Shown here piece after piece: positions 21,606 through 34,237 of a stretch of 64,000 bases of DNA. Within the stretch, counting starts at the first letter, position 1, and the number at the start of each line of letters is the position of its first letter. The notes beneath the pieces were generated by a model that searched no databases, was not told the DNA's origin, and saw nothing but the letters and a program-made list of their open reading frames with translations. Both the position numbers and the translations under genes were made by a program. Location: contig NC_133773.1 of assembly GCF_003597395.2 (NCBI RefSeq), positions 77,502,333 through 77,566,332 of the forward strand, given 5' to 3'. The stretch comes from Chelonoidis abingdonii. Taxonomy: Eukaryota; Chordata; Testudines; Testudinidae.

Positions 21606-21787
21606 GGGAGGAGATAGCTCAGTGGTTTGAGTAGTAACCTCCTAAACTCAAGATTGAGAATTCAATCCTTGAGGGGGCCATCTGGGGCAAAAATCAGTAC
21701 TTGGTTCTGCTAGTGAAAACAGGGGGCTGGACTCAATGACTTTTCAAGGTTCCTTCCAGTTCTAGGAGACAGGTATATCTCCAATTA
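21606..21787 (+). mobile_element. tRNA-derived SINE with CR1-like tail (Cry type)
   Basis: Starts GGGAGGAGATAGCTCAGTGG (A box) with GAGAATTCAATCCTTGAG (B box), then GGGGCCATCTGGGGCAAAAA, and a tail GGGGCTGGACTCAATGAC...TTCCTTCCAGTTCTA. It ends in an ATTA-rich run, as SINE tails do. Same family as the antisense copy at 17864-18018 and closer to full length. Confidence 0.8.
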
Positions 21788-21789
21788 TT

Positions 21790-23385
21790 AATTAATTGGA
21801 AAAGTTCTCTCTTATTGGTGGTGCATCAGTATATTCTGGCAGACTCCAATTCCCCTTTTATTTCTAAAATTAAAAGTGTTTGGTATCTTTCATTATGCTT
21901 TTCTAGGATAGTTTATTTATCATTAGAGTTCTCAAGCATGAAAATACTTAGATAAGTTCAAACATCAAAAGTTAGCAAAAATTTGGTTTAGAGAAGTTTC
22001 ATAAACAAGGATTTTTGTTAGATGCCAGCTAGTCAAATGTGAAGAGTTGAGCACAGGAGCAAACTCCCACTTTTCATAGATTAAAAAAAAAAAAGGTTCA
22101 TTTTAAGGGGGCTGTAGCAGGGCAAAATCCTGCTCCTTGTGCTCTGCCTAAAGAGACTGTTCAGAGATCTTCTGTTGTGACACACCACTATATAGTCTAT
22201 TTACATTGCTCTTCCACAAACTCAACTGATCAATACACTACAACATTTAAAGCATCCATTTCTCTTCAGCCTTCTGTTGAGAGGAAGGGACTGCTATCAG
22301 GTTATACTTGCACTAGCCTACTTCTCTCCCCAGTTCTTCCTTCCTGTAACATCTACCCTCTGCACGGATGGTCTTATTAGTTCTTAAATCTTCCCCAGCA
22401 TGTTCTAATCTGCTAATTGGGCATAATCAGGCCCACACAGACTTAACTGGTATTTAAGTGATCAGAGTGCTTGTTCAGCCTTTGGTTCATGAAACATGTG
22501 GGAGAAAAAGTCTGAATTGCAGAACACTGATTGACAGATTTTTATTTGTAAAGTCATCTTTTCATAGCAAGAAACTTAGCTTGGCACAGGTACAAGGCAG
22601 TGGATTCTTAGGTATTTGTTTACCAAAGATATGATAAGATGTAAGAAGATAGTACATGTAAGTAGATTGATCAACACTAGAAGCTGAAGTCTAAAACGAG
22701 GTCTGTTTTAAAGACCACTTTTTTTATCTCATTAGGGAGGAGTTGTTTCACAGGAAGATCTAATTTCTTTTAATCTCTTCCATTTGATTTGTTAGTTTTC
22801 CTCCAGTTACAGATTGTCAGTTCAGGTACAGTTTCTCTTGCTTTCCATCCAATTTCTGTGACCTGTATTTTTTTTCGCACATGAACGGTTTCTCAGATTG
22901 CAGCAGCAACATCTGATGCAACTGTTTAAAAACTCTATGATGGAAACCGTAGCAAAGTACTGTGCATGTCTGCACATTTACCACAACACTGACTAGTGAG
23001 GGAGGCATTAATAGGACATTACATGTTGTTGTTGGGTTTTTGTTTTTTTAAATGATTATGGAACAGATCCTGAACACTTCACTCAAGCAATATGCTCATT
23101 GAGAAGAGTTTTCCTGAAATGTAAGTCAGTCCCTGTGGCTACAGATTACATCTATTTTAGTTCATTCTCCATCTAACTTTCTGTGACATCACATTTCCAA
23201 AGCAATGCTTGCAACTCTGTAATAACTCACTTCTGCGGTGTATTACAGATTTAAAAAAAAAACCCAGAAATTCTTCTGCACAGCAAGGCAAGGACTAGCA
23301 GTCTAACCCAAAGCCCCATGACCTAAATGAGAGTCTATTCATTGACTTCAATCAACTTTGGGTCAAACTGCAGTCTAAAAAATTT
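21790..23385. other. no recognisable gene
   Basis: AT-rich. Homopolymer A runs near 22082 and 23252. The left 60 bp shares a short segment with 19161-19180. Nothing else was recognised. Confidence 0.45.
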
Positions 23386-23453
23386 GGGCCAGTTCCTCAG
23401 CTGGCATAAATTGGCATAACTGTACTAACCTTATTTGAGCTATGCCGATTCAG
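23386..23453. repeat. short palindromic dispersed repeat
   Basis: GGGCCAGTTCCTCAGCTGGC, ATAAATTGGCATAAC and GAGCTATGCCGATTCAG form imperfect inverted halves (TTGGCATA against TATGCC). One of several old palindromes of this kind in the window. Confidence 0.45.
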
Positions 23454-23780
23454 ACCCTTTTTCTCCCAAATTGTCATAGTACAGATAATTTAGGTATTAG
23501 ATGAAAGACTGTCTATTGTTCTATTGGCACAGTTTCCCCCCTCACAAAAACATTATTGCTTGCAGTGTGATGTAATGCTCCCTATTTGTCCGACTGTGTT
23601 TTTTGTTTCTGAGTTTACACTGAACAATTATAAAGAATGGAGCAAGATAACTGATCTTATGTTTTGCAAAAAAAATTGTAATAATACACAGAGTCCACCT
23701 CAAGATTAAGATAAAGGTACAAAATTTTCAGATGAGAGAACAAAGCTAATTTTGAACATCAGCCTGTCATGCATCCTGGA

Positions 23781-23844
23781 ACCTGATCCTCTTCCATTGA
23801 AATAAATGAGAGTTTTGCCATTGGCTGTAATCAGATCAGGGCCC
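23781..23844. repeat. short palindromic dispersed repeat
   Basis: ACCTGATCCTCTTCCATTGA at the left, an internal GAGAGTTTTGCCATTGGC, and TCAGATCAGGGCCC at the right. Same general type as the copy at 10419-10487. Confidence 0.45.
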
Positions 23845-23849
23845 ACACA

Positions 23850-26800
23850 TGCATCACCTGGGTAGATGGTATATACGTGTGTGAAGACATTCCTATTCAA
23901 CATACATCTACACAAATTCCCATTAAAGTGTCCCTAAACTTTTGTCCTATTCATTGCAACTGGAGTTTTGTCATCAGAAGAAATGTTATCAAAATATAGT
24001 TGAGTATGCTTAAAAACCCCACATTTCATAGTTAAATCTCTCAGCTGTTTAAAAATCTTTAAATACCAAATGGATGTAGTCTGTTCTATGGAACAACTGG
24101 TTACAAATTTAATTTTTGAAAAATTGACTTTTTATTATCCATATTTTTGAATCCATATTTTTGGCAGCATTCTGACAAATGACTTAACAGATTTAAGCCA
24201 TATTTGGTAACAAAATTTACCCAACAGGCTGAGAAGTTGAACATTAACTTGATCCATTTTTAAACTGCCAAGATATTAAACCACTGAAATAGGAGCTGAT
24301 TACAGCAAACCTGATTGCCCGGTTAACTACTATAGATAAACACAAATCGTAATACATTAAAATAGGTCATCATCGAGTTTGAGTAAACTTGAAAATCTTA
24401 ATACTTTTAGTGTATCTTTGTGTCAGTGCTGTGTGTCTAAGTAATGCATCACCTATGGGAATATTTTCACACATTACATACGTACACTCAGGCATACGGA
24501 TATAGACTCCGTTAAACTTGAAAAATATTATTTCCTACTGTATGAATGCAAAACCAATTTAACCAGTATTGTTGGGTAAAATGATGGTAACTTTATACAA
24601 AGGTTTAATTTCTTAATTTACCACTAACGACCAAAGGTTCTGCTTGGTTCTTACTTTGATGTGAAGAGGGAGGGGGGAGACATAATAAGGAATCTTCCCC
24701 CCAACTTGTGTGGGCTAGTCCCGCAGCCCAGGTGCATTGGAAAGCTCAGGGTGTGCTGAATTGCCTGGGATACCAAACAGTGTAACCGCATCACACTATA
24801 CAATTCAAATAGAAGTGTCTCACGAACAGGAGCATGCTGGTCAGAGCAAGCAGTCCACTTCAGTACCTCACAGGAGTTCAAACAGTGCTCAATGTTTATA
24901 CAATGAATGCTCCTTTGTCCCTAGGTCAAGGACAGGAAGAGTGAACCACCTTAATGGTTAGCAGACATTTTGTAGTCCCACTGAAGGCTGAATAAAGCTA
25001 GTGACTTCTGGGACCTTATCTTGCTAAGACAGAATGGGAGATTGGCTGATGCTGGTACATAGAGCCAGCCTGTGAGGCCTTCTTCTGAATCTAGGTGCTC
25101 ATAAAATCTTTATACCATCAGTGAGACCAGGCAAACCTTTCCAACAGGTACAACAGTGCAGAATTTTTAAAAAAAAGAAAAGAAAAGAGAGAGAGAATCA
25201 GTCAGTATAGGCAAGATAATTGCCTCTCTTTCAAAATTGCTATGACTTTTCCCCTAAGGTTTAATTTTTTTTTCATTTTACTGTAATAAAAATATGTCCT
25301 GTTCTGCTATTTCAAGCAAAAACAAACAAACAAAAAAAGGGGATATCACAGTCTCTAGTACAGACTCACTTGATGAAAATTAAGGTAACTGGATAGATTT
25401 TTTATTATTATTATTTTTTAGAGTTTCTGACATTCATCCTTCCTTTTCCAGCATTCGTAAGGCTATAATCTCATGGAGCTCCATCTAAGATATTTATTAG
25501 TTTGTTTTGAGGTTGGTCAGATTAGACATAGATTCCCACACCCATCAAAATTACATTCTTAGTGACTGAAAACAGCAATCACAAGCTGAAGGAAAAAATA
25601 AAGATAAATAACAAGTCTAGCAAAATTTTCAGCTAAATATACACAGCTGTGGAAAGAGTAAAAATGAACCAGGCTTTCAAAAATAATTCTCATAAGATAA
25701 CAAAGAAACAGGATTTAAAAAAAAATTAAATGCAGGAAAAGTAAAACAATCTTATCAGCAGTATAACTGGGATTTCCAGGGGAGCCTCAGTCAAGCCTAG
25801 ATGAATGCTTATTTCCCTAACTGTGTCAGGGGATATTTTTACCAGTGCCACTTGCTTCAACTACCTCTGTAGTCTACTGAGCCAAAGGCATACAGTCTTC
25901 ATCTCTTATCTTGCTGGGTTCAAACAGTTGGATTATCCAGCCTTAGACCCAATTCTTCCTTTAACTGAGGTGCGCTACTCTCTTTTGAAAACGTAATCCA
26001 ACTCCCAGAGTTCCTAAGCCTGAGTAACCTCTCTCTATACAAGTCAGATTCTATCCCCAGACTGGCCTTCCTTTTCATAATTAAAATCAAAAGATACATT
26101 CCATGCTTGTATCCTTGGTTGCTATGACAATGCCAGGCACCAGTTAAACATTCTATGGCACTTGCTGGAGTTAACTTCACAATTAATCAGTATCAGCATT
26201 CAAGTGTCTCCTTCACAATGTTAAGAGATCTATTGTGTTTAAGGTAAACATTTCACCTCTTTGCTTTACAATATTTGTTCCTTCATTGACTTGTTCAGGC
26301 ACTTATATCAAATATCTTTATTATTCATATAAAAAGTTTTTCCAGTGCATTGAAAGCTAGCTAAGATTTGGCCGAATAGTAGAAAAATGATTCATAAATA
26401 AAAGCTATATCACTGTAGTTCATAAGTTAATATTGTTCATTATTCACAGGTATTCAGAACAGTGTTAAAATACACAGCAGTCATTAGTCCTACATTAATA
26501 GATTTTCTGTGTAATTGGGGCTGTATTATAAAAACCCATGCAGCTTTGCTTAATTTTCTCAATTGTTAGTTTTGGTAGAAATTTTGGCAATTCAAACTCA
26601 CATTCTGAGAACGTAAGGTTTTTTTCCATTGCTTTTCTGTGTTTCTTAGTTTCCAAATTGCAGAAATGGCTTTGCAAGCCAGAATCCAAACATGTTTTAT
26701 GTTATTTTCAACCTTCATCTCCCATGAAACTGAAGGAAATATTTTACTCTGTTCAGATGTGAACTTAAATACTTCTTAATTGCCAATTTTTCAACATATT

Positions 26801-26985
26801 TTTAGCATATTTTTAGTTTTAATCCATTCCACTTACGTTAAATAAAAATCATGATTTGAACAATGTGACAAAATTGATTTTCCTGCCATATGACAGAACT
26901 TGACATGGATACATTTTCAAAAAAAGACTGCCTCTCAAACTGATCTAACTATACCTCTTCTAGCCAGACACATACAACTGCTGCA
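23850..26985. other. no recognisable gene over 3 kb
   Basis: AT-rich non-coding sequence. A purine-rich low-complexity stretch occurs at about 25168-25196. Short open frames lack domain similarity. No repeat family was recognised. Confidence 0.45.
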
Positions 26986-26988
26986 ATA

Positions 26989-27117
26989 GGGCCCTAATCC
27001 AGCAAGACACCTCAGCATGTATCTAACTAAACAAATGATTAATCCTATTTATTTTAAAGGAAGTACTCCCAAGTTTAAAATTATACATGTGCATAAGAAT
27101 TTTGCAGGACTGGGCCT
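26989..27117. repeat. palindromic MITE-like repeat, near full length
   Basis: GGGCCCTAATCCAGCAAGAC at the left is mirrored by TTTGCAGGACTGGGCC at the right. Inside, CATGTATCTAACT mirrors TTATACATGTGCATAA around a centre at GGAAGTACTCCC. The complete palindrome of about 130 bp without coding capacity marks it as a foldback MITE-like repeat. Confidence 0.55.
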
Positions 27118-27827
27118 TTGATTATTTCTGAATATGCTCATCCAGTTCTGATACATTCCATTTCCCTGTTCAGAATTGCATGCTTTCACATGCTTGTCTG
27201 TCTATTTCTTAAGATTATACAAATAGACTGTATTTCTTTTGAGTGCAATATTAATCATCTTCTAATGCCTCAAAATTTCCATCTTTATGTGGGCTGCTAA
27301 GTAATAGCCATTTTGTTCAGAGTAGCTCATATAATTTCGTAAATAGAAACCCAACCCAACATATTTAATTCACATCTAGAGCTGGGCAGGAAATGGTTTC
27401 CCCATCCCATAAATATTTATGAGAGTTTGAATTTTTTTACCATCTCAAAAAGTAGAAATCTCAAAAAATGTTCATGAATTGCAAAACTGAAAACAATTTT
27501 GGTTTGGGTTGAAACATTTCATCTAAATAATTTTGAAATGTTTTGTTTTTATTTCAACCTTTTTTTCTTTCTTGTAATCTTTTTTCAGTCTAGCTTAAAT
27601 TTTGAAACAAAGTAGTTTCAAAATGGAAAAAGACGAATTGTTTTCATTTAGAAAATGTTGAAACATTGACAGTTTTGAAACATTTTTCAAGGCAGAAGAT
27701 TTTGTTGAAACCATCTCATAATCATATATAAGCAGTCTCATACTTACTAGTAGATAGTTAGCAAACTTGTTCCAACTGTTCTTTTACTGGAAAATATTCT
27801 AAGCATTTCTAAAATGTGTCAAAGATT

Positions 27828-28600
27828 TAAAGGACACAAAAGACCATTAGGCCATCTAATCTGACCTCCTGTGTAACTCAAGGTATAGAACAGGGGTCGG
27901 CAACCTCTGGCACGCGGCTCGTCAGGGTAAGCACCCTGGCTGGCCGGGCCAGTTTGTTTACCTGCTGCATTGGCAGGTTTGGCTGATCGCGGCTCCCACT
28001 GGCTGCAGTTCGCCATCCCAGGCCAATAGGGGTGGTGGGAAGACACGGCCAGCACATCCCTCGGCCCACTCCGCTTCCTGCTACCCTCATTGGCCTGGGA
28101 TGGCGAACTGCGACCAGTGGGAGCCACGATCGGCTGAACCTGCTGATGCGGCAGGTAAACAAACTGGCCTGCCCACCAGGGTGCTTACCCTGGCGAGCCG
28201 CGTGCCAGAGGTTGCCAACCCCTGGTATAGAATGCCATCCAGTTACTCCTATACTAAACCCAATAACTGATGACTGCCTAAAGCATATTTTTCAGAAAGC
28301 ATCTAATCTCAATTTGAAGAATTCAAGAGCTGAAAAATCAACCACTTCTCTTACTAATTTGTTATAGTGATTAACCACTTTCACTGTTCAAACTGTTTAA
28401 AATGTGTGTCTTATTTTTAATTGGAATTTGTCTGGTTTTAACTTCCAGCCATTGTTCATTGTTATGCCTTTCTACATTAGATTAAAGACCCTTTTAGTAC
28501 TCAGTATTTTCTCCCCATGAAGATAGTTATACATCATAGATCACCTCTTGATCTTCTTTTTGATATTTGATAGCATCTTTATAATATATTTTCCATGGTC
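27828..28600 (-). mobile_element. old CR1-type 3' region, antisense, interrupted by a hAT element
   Basis: Flanks on both sides of the hAT insertion read as the complement of an old CR1 C-terminus and 3' UTR: CATTAGGCCATCTAATCTGACC on the left and CTCAATTTGAAGAATTCAAG, AACTTCCAGCCATTGTTCATTG, CTCCCCATGAAGATAG on the right. Frames are fully degraded. The insert at 27891-28224 splits it. Confidence 0.55.
27891..28224. mobile_element. 334-bp foldback hAT MITE with perfect 8-bp duplication
   Basis: Termini CAGGGGTCGGCAACCTCTGG and CCAGAGGTTGCCAACCCCTG are inverted copies. The 8-bp sequence GTATAGAA is identical at 27883-27890 and 28225-28232, the exact length made by hAT transposases. The arms are complementary over about 140 bp each (for example TGGGATGGCGAACTGC at the right against GCAGTTCGCCATCCCA at the left), leaving a centre of about 55 bp. 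GC-rich, with no coding capacity, so it depended on a transposase in trans. The TIR nearly matches that of 54602-54910. Confidence 0.9.
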
Positions 28601-30305
28601 TATGTGTCCCCTTTCTTTTGATGGTATGGAGGTGCAATTTTTTTGTTTTGTTTTGGAAAAAAATGTGTGTGAGTATTGTAGAGAGAACATTTAGTAGCAA
28701 GAAAGCCTAGTTAAATTAAGCTCATAATCTTGTATAGCTTTCAACAAGGCTTGTTGAGCTCAGTTTGAAAGATATTTTAGATCTCTTGCCCAGCTGTAGA
28801 AGAGAAATGGAGAAAATCCTATTTGCCAGTAATAACTGACGTTATTTTTAATGAGCTTCCTTAAATGAAGCTTTTAGCTCTGTGTTTGGATGTAGTAGGT
28901 GTGCACGTGCTTATCAAAAAAGTCTGAGAATCTTCTGCACTTTTGACAGGCTCACAGCAGGGGTAGCTGGCAGAAGAAGCAGAGATTTAGTGCAAACATG
29001 ATAGATCCCTGCTCAGTCAGGCAGAGTGAATAGGAAAGCTTCTATGATAAGAGTTCTGTTTACTGTGCTTACATGAGCAAGGAGCATTCCCCGTGTTCTT
29101 TACAGACAAGCAGCAGGTCTGGAGCTTAGTATAAACAGCTAAAATTGGTGGAGCCTGAGGAAGAGGAAAGAAATGGCGTTCTTTTGGGATTGAGTCTTAT
29201 GTAAGCAGATAACCCCATTCTTCTTCCATATGAGTGTCTTCAAACCTGATTTCCTGATGTGGCACGCCACTCTTTTTTTACAAAGCATGGATCTCTATGC
29301 AGCTAAACCATCTGCACATGCCTGTGCATAAAATTATATGCACATAACAAAAAGATTGAAACCCATTCAAGCCTCAAGACCTGACATATTAGTGACCTTT
29401 AACTATTTAGACTTTTGGCCTAGTTTGCTCTGAAGTATAATAGAAATGTGAGGCATAGTTTGTCTAGCAAAGATTCATTAAGCCATGAATTGGTTACATG
29501 GATTTATAGAAAACACTCGAGGAATTTTTTTCCCCACTGTACTTAAGAGCTGAGTTCATTGGTGGAGAAAGTCAATTAAATGCTGGAGCAATATAACTGA
29601 AAAAACCAAACCAAACCAAAACCCCTCTGCTCACTGAAATTACCATTACATTTAAATGTGACTTTTATTTACAGTTTTATGAAATACACTTGTGAATTTA
29701 TTTCTTGAGAAGTTTAGAAACTACTTATTTGTTCAGGAGAAATCAGAATGTGTTAAGAAAAAAGAGATGAATACAAAGGTTAGTTACTTATTTAAACAAC
29801 ACACATTTTTCTGGGAGTAAAGAGGTACAAGAGATGAATAAACCATAATCAGCATCCAGCAGAAAACTTGAATAGTTTGCTTAAAGTATTAATGCAAACA
29901 TACCTGACTGTTTTCAATGAAAAATCCTAGTGTTCTATAAAATGCAGCATTTAACTTGCACGGTACTTTTAAAAATATGCCTTTGAACCACATTTACCCT
30001 TTAAACTCACTTCCTTCAGTTATTTCCATCATGCTGAACTACTTTCTGGTATCTTCTAATCCTGCTCTTGTGCTTGACCACATACTCCTAAAAATTTAAC
30101 CTCACATTTAAAAAAACCCAGAACTAACAAGGTATGAACCATACAAAACCAAACCAAACAGTATGCTTTTTTTTCCTTCTGTTGTATCCATTGCCTCTTG
30201 TTTATCTGTCTTATATCTAATATGAAGGATATGCTCTTCAGGGTACTGACTTTGTCTTTTTATGTATCTAGTCTTCCTAGAGGAATATTTTTTAACATTC
30301 CAAAG
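28600..30305. other. no recognisable gene
   Basis: AT-rich sequence with no recognised repeats. The part at 28850-29170 is more balanced in composition but shows no coding or family signal. Confidence 0.45.
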
Positions 30306-30742
30306 GTTAAGTAGAGGGGTATACCACGGCTGACTATATAGTCAGTATTATTTAATATATTTATTAATGATTTGGAAAAAGGGGTGAATAGTGAAGTGGC
30401 AAAATTTGCATATCACGCAAAACTATTTAGATCGGTCAAGACTAGCGAAAACTACGAGGAACTTGAGAGGGATCTAATACAGGTAGGCAAATTGGCAGCG
30501 TGATGGCAGATGAAATTATGTATGATGAATGCATTTTCGGTGGAATAATCTGAACTACACATACACATGGGTTCTAAATTAATGAGCCCTTCATGAAAAA
30601 GACCAGAGGTAATTGTGGATGATTCTATCAAAACATCTGTTCAATGCAGAGTGGCCACCAAAAAGCAAATAGTGAACACATATTGGCATTCAACAAATTG
30701 GTGTTACACCCTAATCAGGAATACCATGTTCTGTTATGATCA
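30306..30742 (+). pseudogene. CR1 ORF2 reverse transcriptase remnant
   Basis: The plus strand reads LFNIFINDLEKGVNSEVAKF followed by AYHAKLFRS, corresponding to CR1 RT domain C. The catalytic FADD box is replaced by FAYH (30405-30416), removing both metal-binding aspartates. The frame continues through ELERDLIQVGKLAA to an in-frame stop, then the thumb region with further stops. Old and inactive. Confidence 0.75.
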
Positions 30743-30879
30743 CAGGGGTGAGCTGGGCCTGCAAGGGCTTAAGGCACAGCTCTGGCCTGTGCCTGAATCA
30801 GTGGACCCAAGGTCATGTGATGGCAGCATGGAAGAGGTGCTTTACTCACAGTGCCCACCTCCATTGCCCACTTGTTAAA

Positions 30880-31232
30880 TTTTCAGACAAATTCCTTTGT
30901 GCTTTCTCCCATGCTGCCCCACACACTTGAGAAGAGCTCCCCATAAACATCCTCAATGCTACCTCATTATCCTTCAGATTTCTCCTGAAAACTATCCTTT
31001 GCCATGTTGCCTACAAAAACTGGGCAATTGCTAGGCCACTGGTGTGCAAAGACCAATACCTATCATGCTGATTAATATTATCCTCACTGTTTCCTTGTAC
31101 TCCCCTGTCTGTCTGTATTCACCTGTCTCTTGTCTTATCCTTAGGTTGTAAGTTCTTGGGAGCATTGACTGTCTTCCTGTTCTGCTCTAGGCATTATGAT
31201 GATACAAATAAATAACTAATAACAGTAGTTCT
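30880..31232 (+). repeat. L2-like LINE 3' end
   Basis: Ends with AGGTTGTAAGTTCTTGGGAGC, GACTGTCTTCCTGTTCTG and a tail ATGATACAAATAAATAACTAA. This follows the 3' end of sauropsid L2-like LINEs (gttgtaagctc...tctgt...acaaataaataa). The same tail appears antisense at 45938-46050. Coding part not recognisable. Confidence 0.5.
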
Positions 31233-31439
31233 TCAGAACAATTTTCTCCACCACCAGCATGACTTCTGTCTCCTTTGAATTACTTTTCATCCAGCTACTT
31301 TCTCCAAGAACTTTTCTTGCTCAGGAGAATTGCTTGGTGGTATTATCTCTGTTTGATGTGAAGGAAATATATTAAGGTTTGACTATATTTTTCTGGCACT
31401 GAAGTTCATTGCAGATTACATTATCCCCAAGGGATTTAA

Positions 31440-31780
31440 CATATATGTTGAATGCTACAGGGAATAAAATTAAGCTTGTAGGACTCCATCTGTGAATGTT
31501 CCCAAGTCAGAAGAGCAGGTGCCCAATATGACCCTCTGAAATCCAGGTAACTGGAAGGACTGAAGAAAGTACACATCAGGTCCCTCCAACCCCCTGGTAG
31601 GTTTCTCAGATAATTTTGTAGTACCCCATGGTCAACTGTGTCAAACATTGATGATAAGTCTGCAGTAGAAGAAGCTATTCTTTTCTTTTTTTTCTTAGAG
31701 AGAAAATTCTCCACCCCTGGTACCAGGTCTCTCTCTGAAGAATGCATTGCTAACACTGGCAAGCAAGAGCTTTTCATTAT
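31440..31780 (-). pseudogene. possible LINE reverse transcriptase remnant
   Basis: The minus-strand frame includes STADLSSMFDTVDHGVLQNY, resembling the RT palm sequence with the first catalytic Asp (DLSAAFDTVDH in L2-related LINEs). Downstream LRNLPGGWRDL is less conserved. No YADD box follows in frame. Could be L2 or an old CR1-related LINE; the single motif is the whole basis. Confidence 0.4.
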
Positions 31781-31799
31781 TCATTAGCAACACATTTTT

Positions 31800-33735
31800 A
31801 TTAAAGAGTGAACTTGCCCTATTTAAGACAACAGTGAAAAATTATTTCTTAATTCCCAGTGCTTCTCTTAATGTGTCTTGGGTACTTTTTGAGTTTTCAA
31901 TAATGTGTTCATAAGTTTTATGACATTATGAGTGCCATTAACTGACTCTGCAGTATTATTTAGAGTTATGAACTCAACAGATTAATGTTTTTTAATGTTT
32001 CCAGGAATGAAAGCTCAAAGAAACACTAGTCTCAATCATCACCCTCTCATCATTTTTTCTGTGGGAGGAGGGAAAAAAAACATGTTGGAAACTCATGAGG
32101 TTCACCTGGCAGAGTTTCCTCTGTATTCTTTTCTCAAGGGGGATTCTAATCTCTGTACGAAAGAGAGATGCTGACTGGAAATCCTGCAGAGCCCTAGGCT
32201 CTCTGTAACAAAGAGTCAGCCTAGCCCTAGCAGACTGGTTCCCTAAGGCCATTGATTCTAGTGATAAAGATGCTTGGAGGACCAGGTGGCTTAGAGGTTA
32301 ATTCCCCTGACTTTCGGCCCCTTGCTTCTCTGCTAGGGTGGCAGAGGTGCTGAGCACACACCATAGGTCTCCACCCACCTTTGGGTCTCAGTTTTTGAGG
32401 GGGTATAGTACTGGGACCCAGGTCCTCCCTCTCCACCCAGTCTCAGTCCAGGGTCCTGTAGGAAGCAACTCTGGCAGGGGCCTCCCTGCAGCAAATGCAA
32501 ATATGCTACCTTAGGCCACTTCCTACCTATGTCCCTTCAGTTTGAGGCATAGCCCTGAGAGTCCAAACAGTCTATAATGTCCTGCCTGGGGTAGTTAACC
32601 CTTGTGGACATTTTGCAGTGTCCTGCTGCAGCCTCAGGTCCCTCTGGGCAGGGCGGATGTAAAACTGGAGAGACCTAACCCCACAATGTCCTTACAGTCA
32701 AATAATAAAGTTCACTCATTCTTGGGTGCTCCCCATCTCTGTCGGTCACACTGTTCTTCTCCCCGGCAGCTGTCCCAGTGCTCAGGTTTGTCATGATACT
32801 CCCTGCACATAGAGGCAGGCTACCTCTTGCCTCTTTGCCAGTCAGCCCTGAACTGAGCCAGGTTCTCTCCTTTCTCCCCCACCCTCCAGGCCTGGCATTG
32901 GCTGCAGCTATAGCAGGGTAGAGATCTCTGTAACCCCTTCTCTGCTGGCATAGAGTTTCTCTGCTCCATCACAGTTCTCTTCCCAAGTTTGTACCATATT
33001 CCCATTGAAGGGATTAGAAAGTGCAGAGAGGAAATTTATGCTGTTTAGAATGGCACTAACCACTGGGCAACTTCCATTTTAAAATCTGCTGGATTAAGAG
33101 AGAAGCATGGCACATATAATGGCTATTCGCCCAGTTCCACAGTGTCTTCCTCTCCCATAAGTCTTCTCTCTACCCATTCGGCCCAACCCATCTATGTCTA
33201 TGGAAAGGCTTGCAGATGTTCAGGGAAAGGAGACACAGATGCTCATGCAACACAGTCAGGGCTCTTTTTCCACACCACCCTGCCCAGTCCTTTTGGTTTC
33301 AGTTTGGATCCAGAAATACAATCAAAGAGTATCCTGCTGACTTCAGTATAAATAAAAATTGAAAATAGAGATGTAACATCTACATTTAAACTAAGACTTT
33401 AATAGTTATAAGTTAAGTGTGTCAAGAAAAATACTCTCTGCCCTAAGTTTGAGGATAGTTCTTGAGGGGAAGAAAATTGATAAAAGCCCTCCTAGCAGAA
33501 GAAAGATTTCTGGTCCTGACTAGACAGCTCCTTTGAGAAAATATGGCTTGTCTAATTACAGTTGTAATGACAGTGTTTTTTCTTCTTTGAGATTATTAAC
33601 AGGATCAAGCTGCAAGTATAACTGAAGTATTTTAACTCTGGATAATTTGAAAGCCTAAACAGAATGCTTATATTTTATTCAGATACTTTTGTCACAGAAA
33701 ATAGCAATGTGCAGTTATCTAGAGGATGCACAGAT
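31800..33735. other. unclassified; possible antisense LTR remnant at 32330-33000
   Basis: No gene recognised. The block 32330-33000 is GC-richer and pyrimidine-rich on the plus strand, in a style like the antisense LTRs at 3.5 and 5.4 kb, but no TG...CA ends or duplications were found. The remainder is AT-rich and featureless. Confidence 0.35.
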
Positions 33736-33740
33736 TAGGA

Positions 33741-33937
33741 GCATGGTGAAGCACTGGAATGGGTTACCTAGGGAGGTGGTGTAATCTTCTTCCTTAGTGG
33801 TTTTCAGGTCAGGCTTGACAAAGCCCTGGCTGGGATGATTTAGTTGGGGACTGGTCCTGTTTGAGCAGGAGGTTGGACTAGCTGATGTCCTGAGGTCCCT
33901 TCCAACCCTGATATCTTATAATTCTATGATTACCTAT
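33741..33937 (+). repeat. CR1 ORF2 end and 3' UTR fragment
   Basis: GCACTGGAATGGGTTACCTA matches the CR1 ORF2 C-terminus. The 3' UTR follows: AGGCTTGACAAAGCCCTGGC, GAGCAGGAGGTTGGACTAGC, CTTCCAACCCTGATATCTT, ending in the repeated ATTCTATGATTACCTATGAT typical of CR1 tails. This short 5'-truncated copy is the typical CR1 outcome. Confidence 0.8.
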
Positions 33938-34237
33938 GATAGTATAAATCAAATCAACTAGGCTTATAGCTAAATCTTATTGTTTTTTACTTACTTCTTT
34001 CTTTTTGTTGTTTTTCTGTTTAAATATAGATGTCCTTGGGCAAATCCATCATGGCTGAAGATGGACCTGCTCCAGTGGAACTACTGTGATTCCATTCAAA
34101 TGTGGTGTGGGAGGCAGGATATTGTGCTCTGTAGGGGCTCTTACTTCACGCTAGTGCACATGGTGTCCTGGCAGGTGTTGAGGCAGGAGGTGTCATCTGC
34201 CACCACTGAGAACAGCCTGGCTCCATATCCTCTTTGG

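Noticed and set aside
27819..28367. Several overlapping open frames on both strands near 28 kb
   Set aside because: All arise from the GC-rich foldback MITE at 27891-28224, whose two arms encode mirrored frames.
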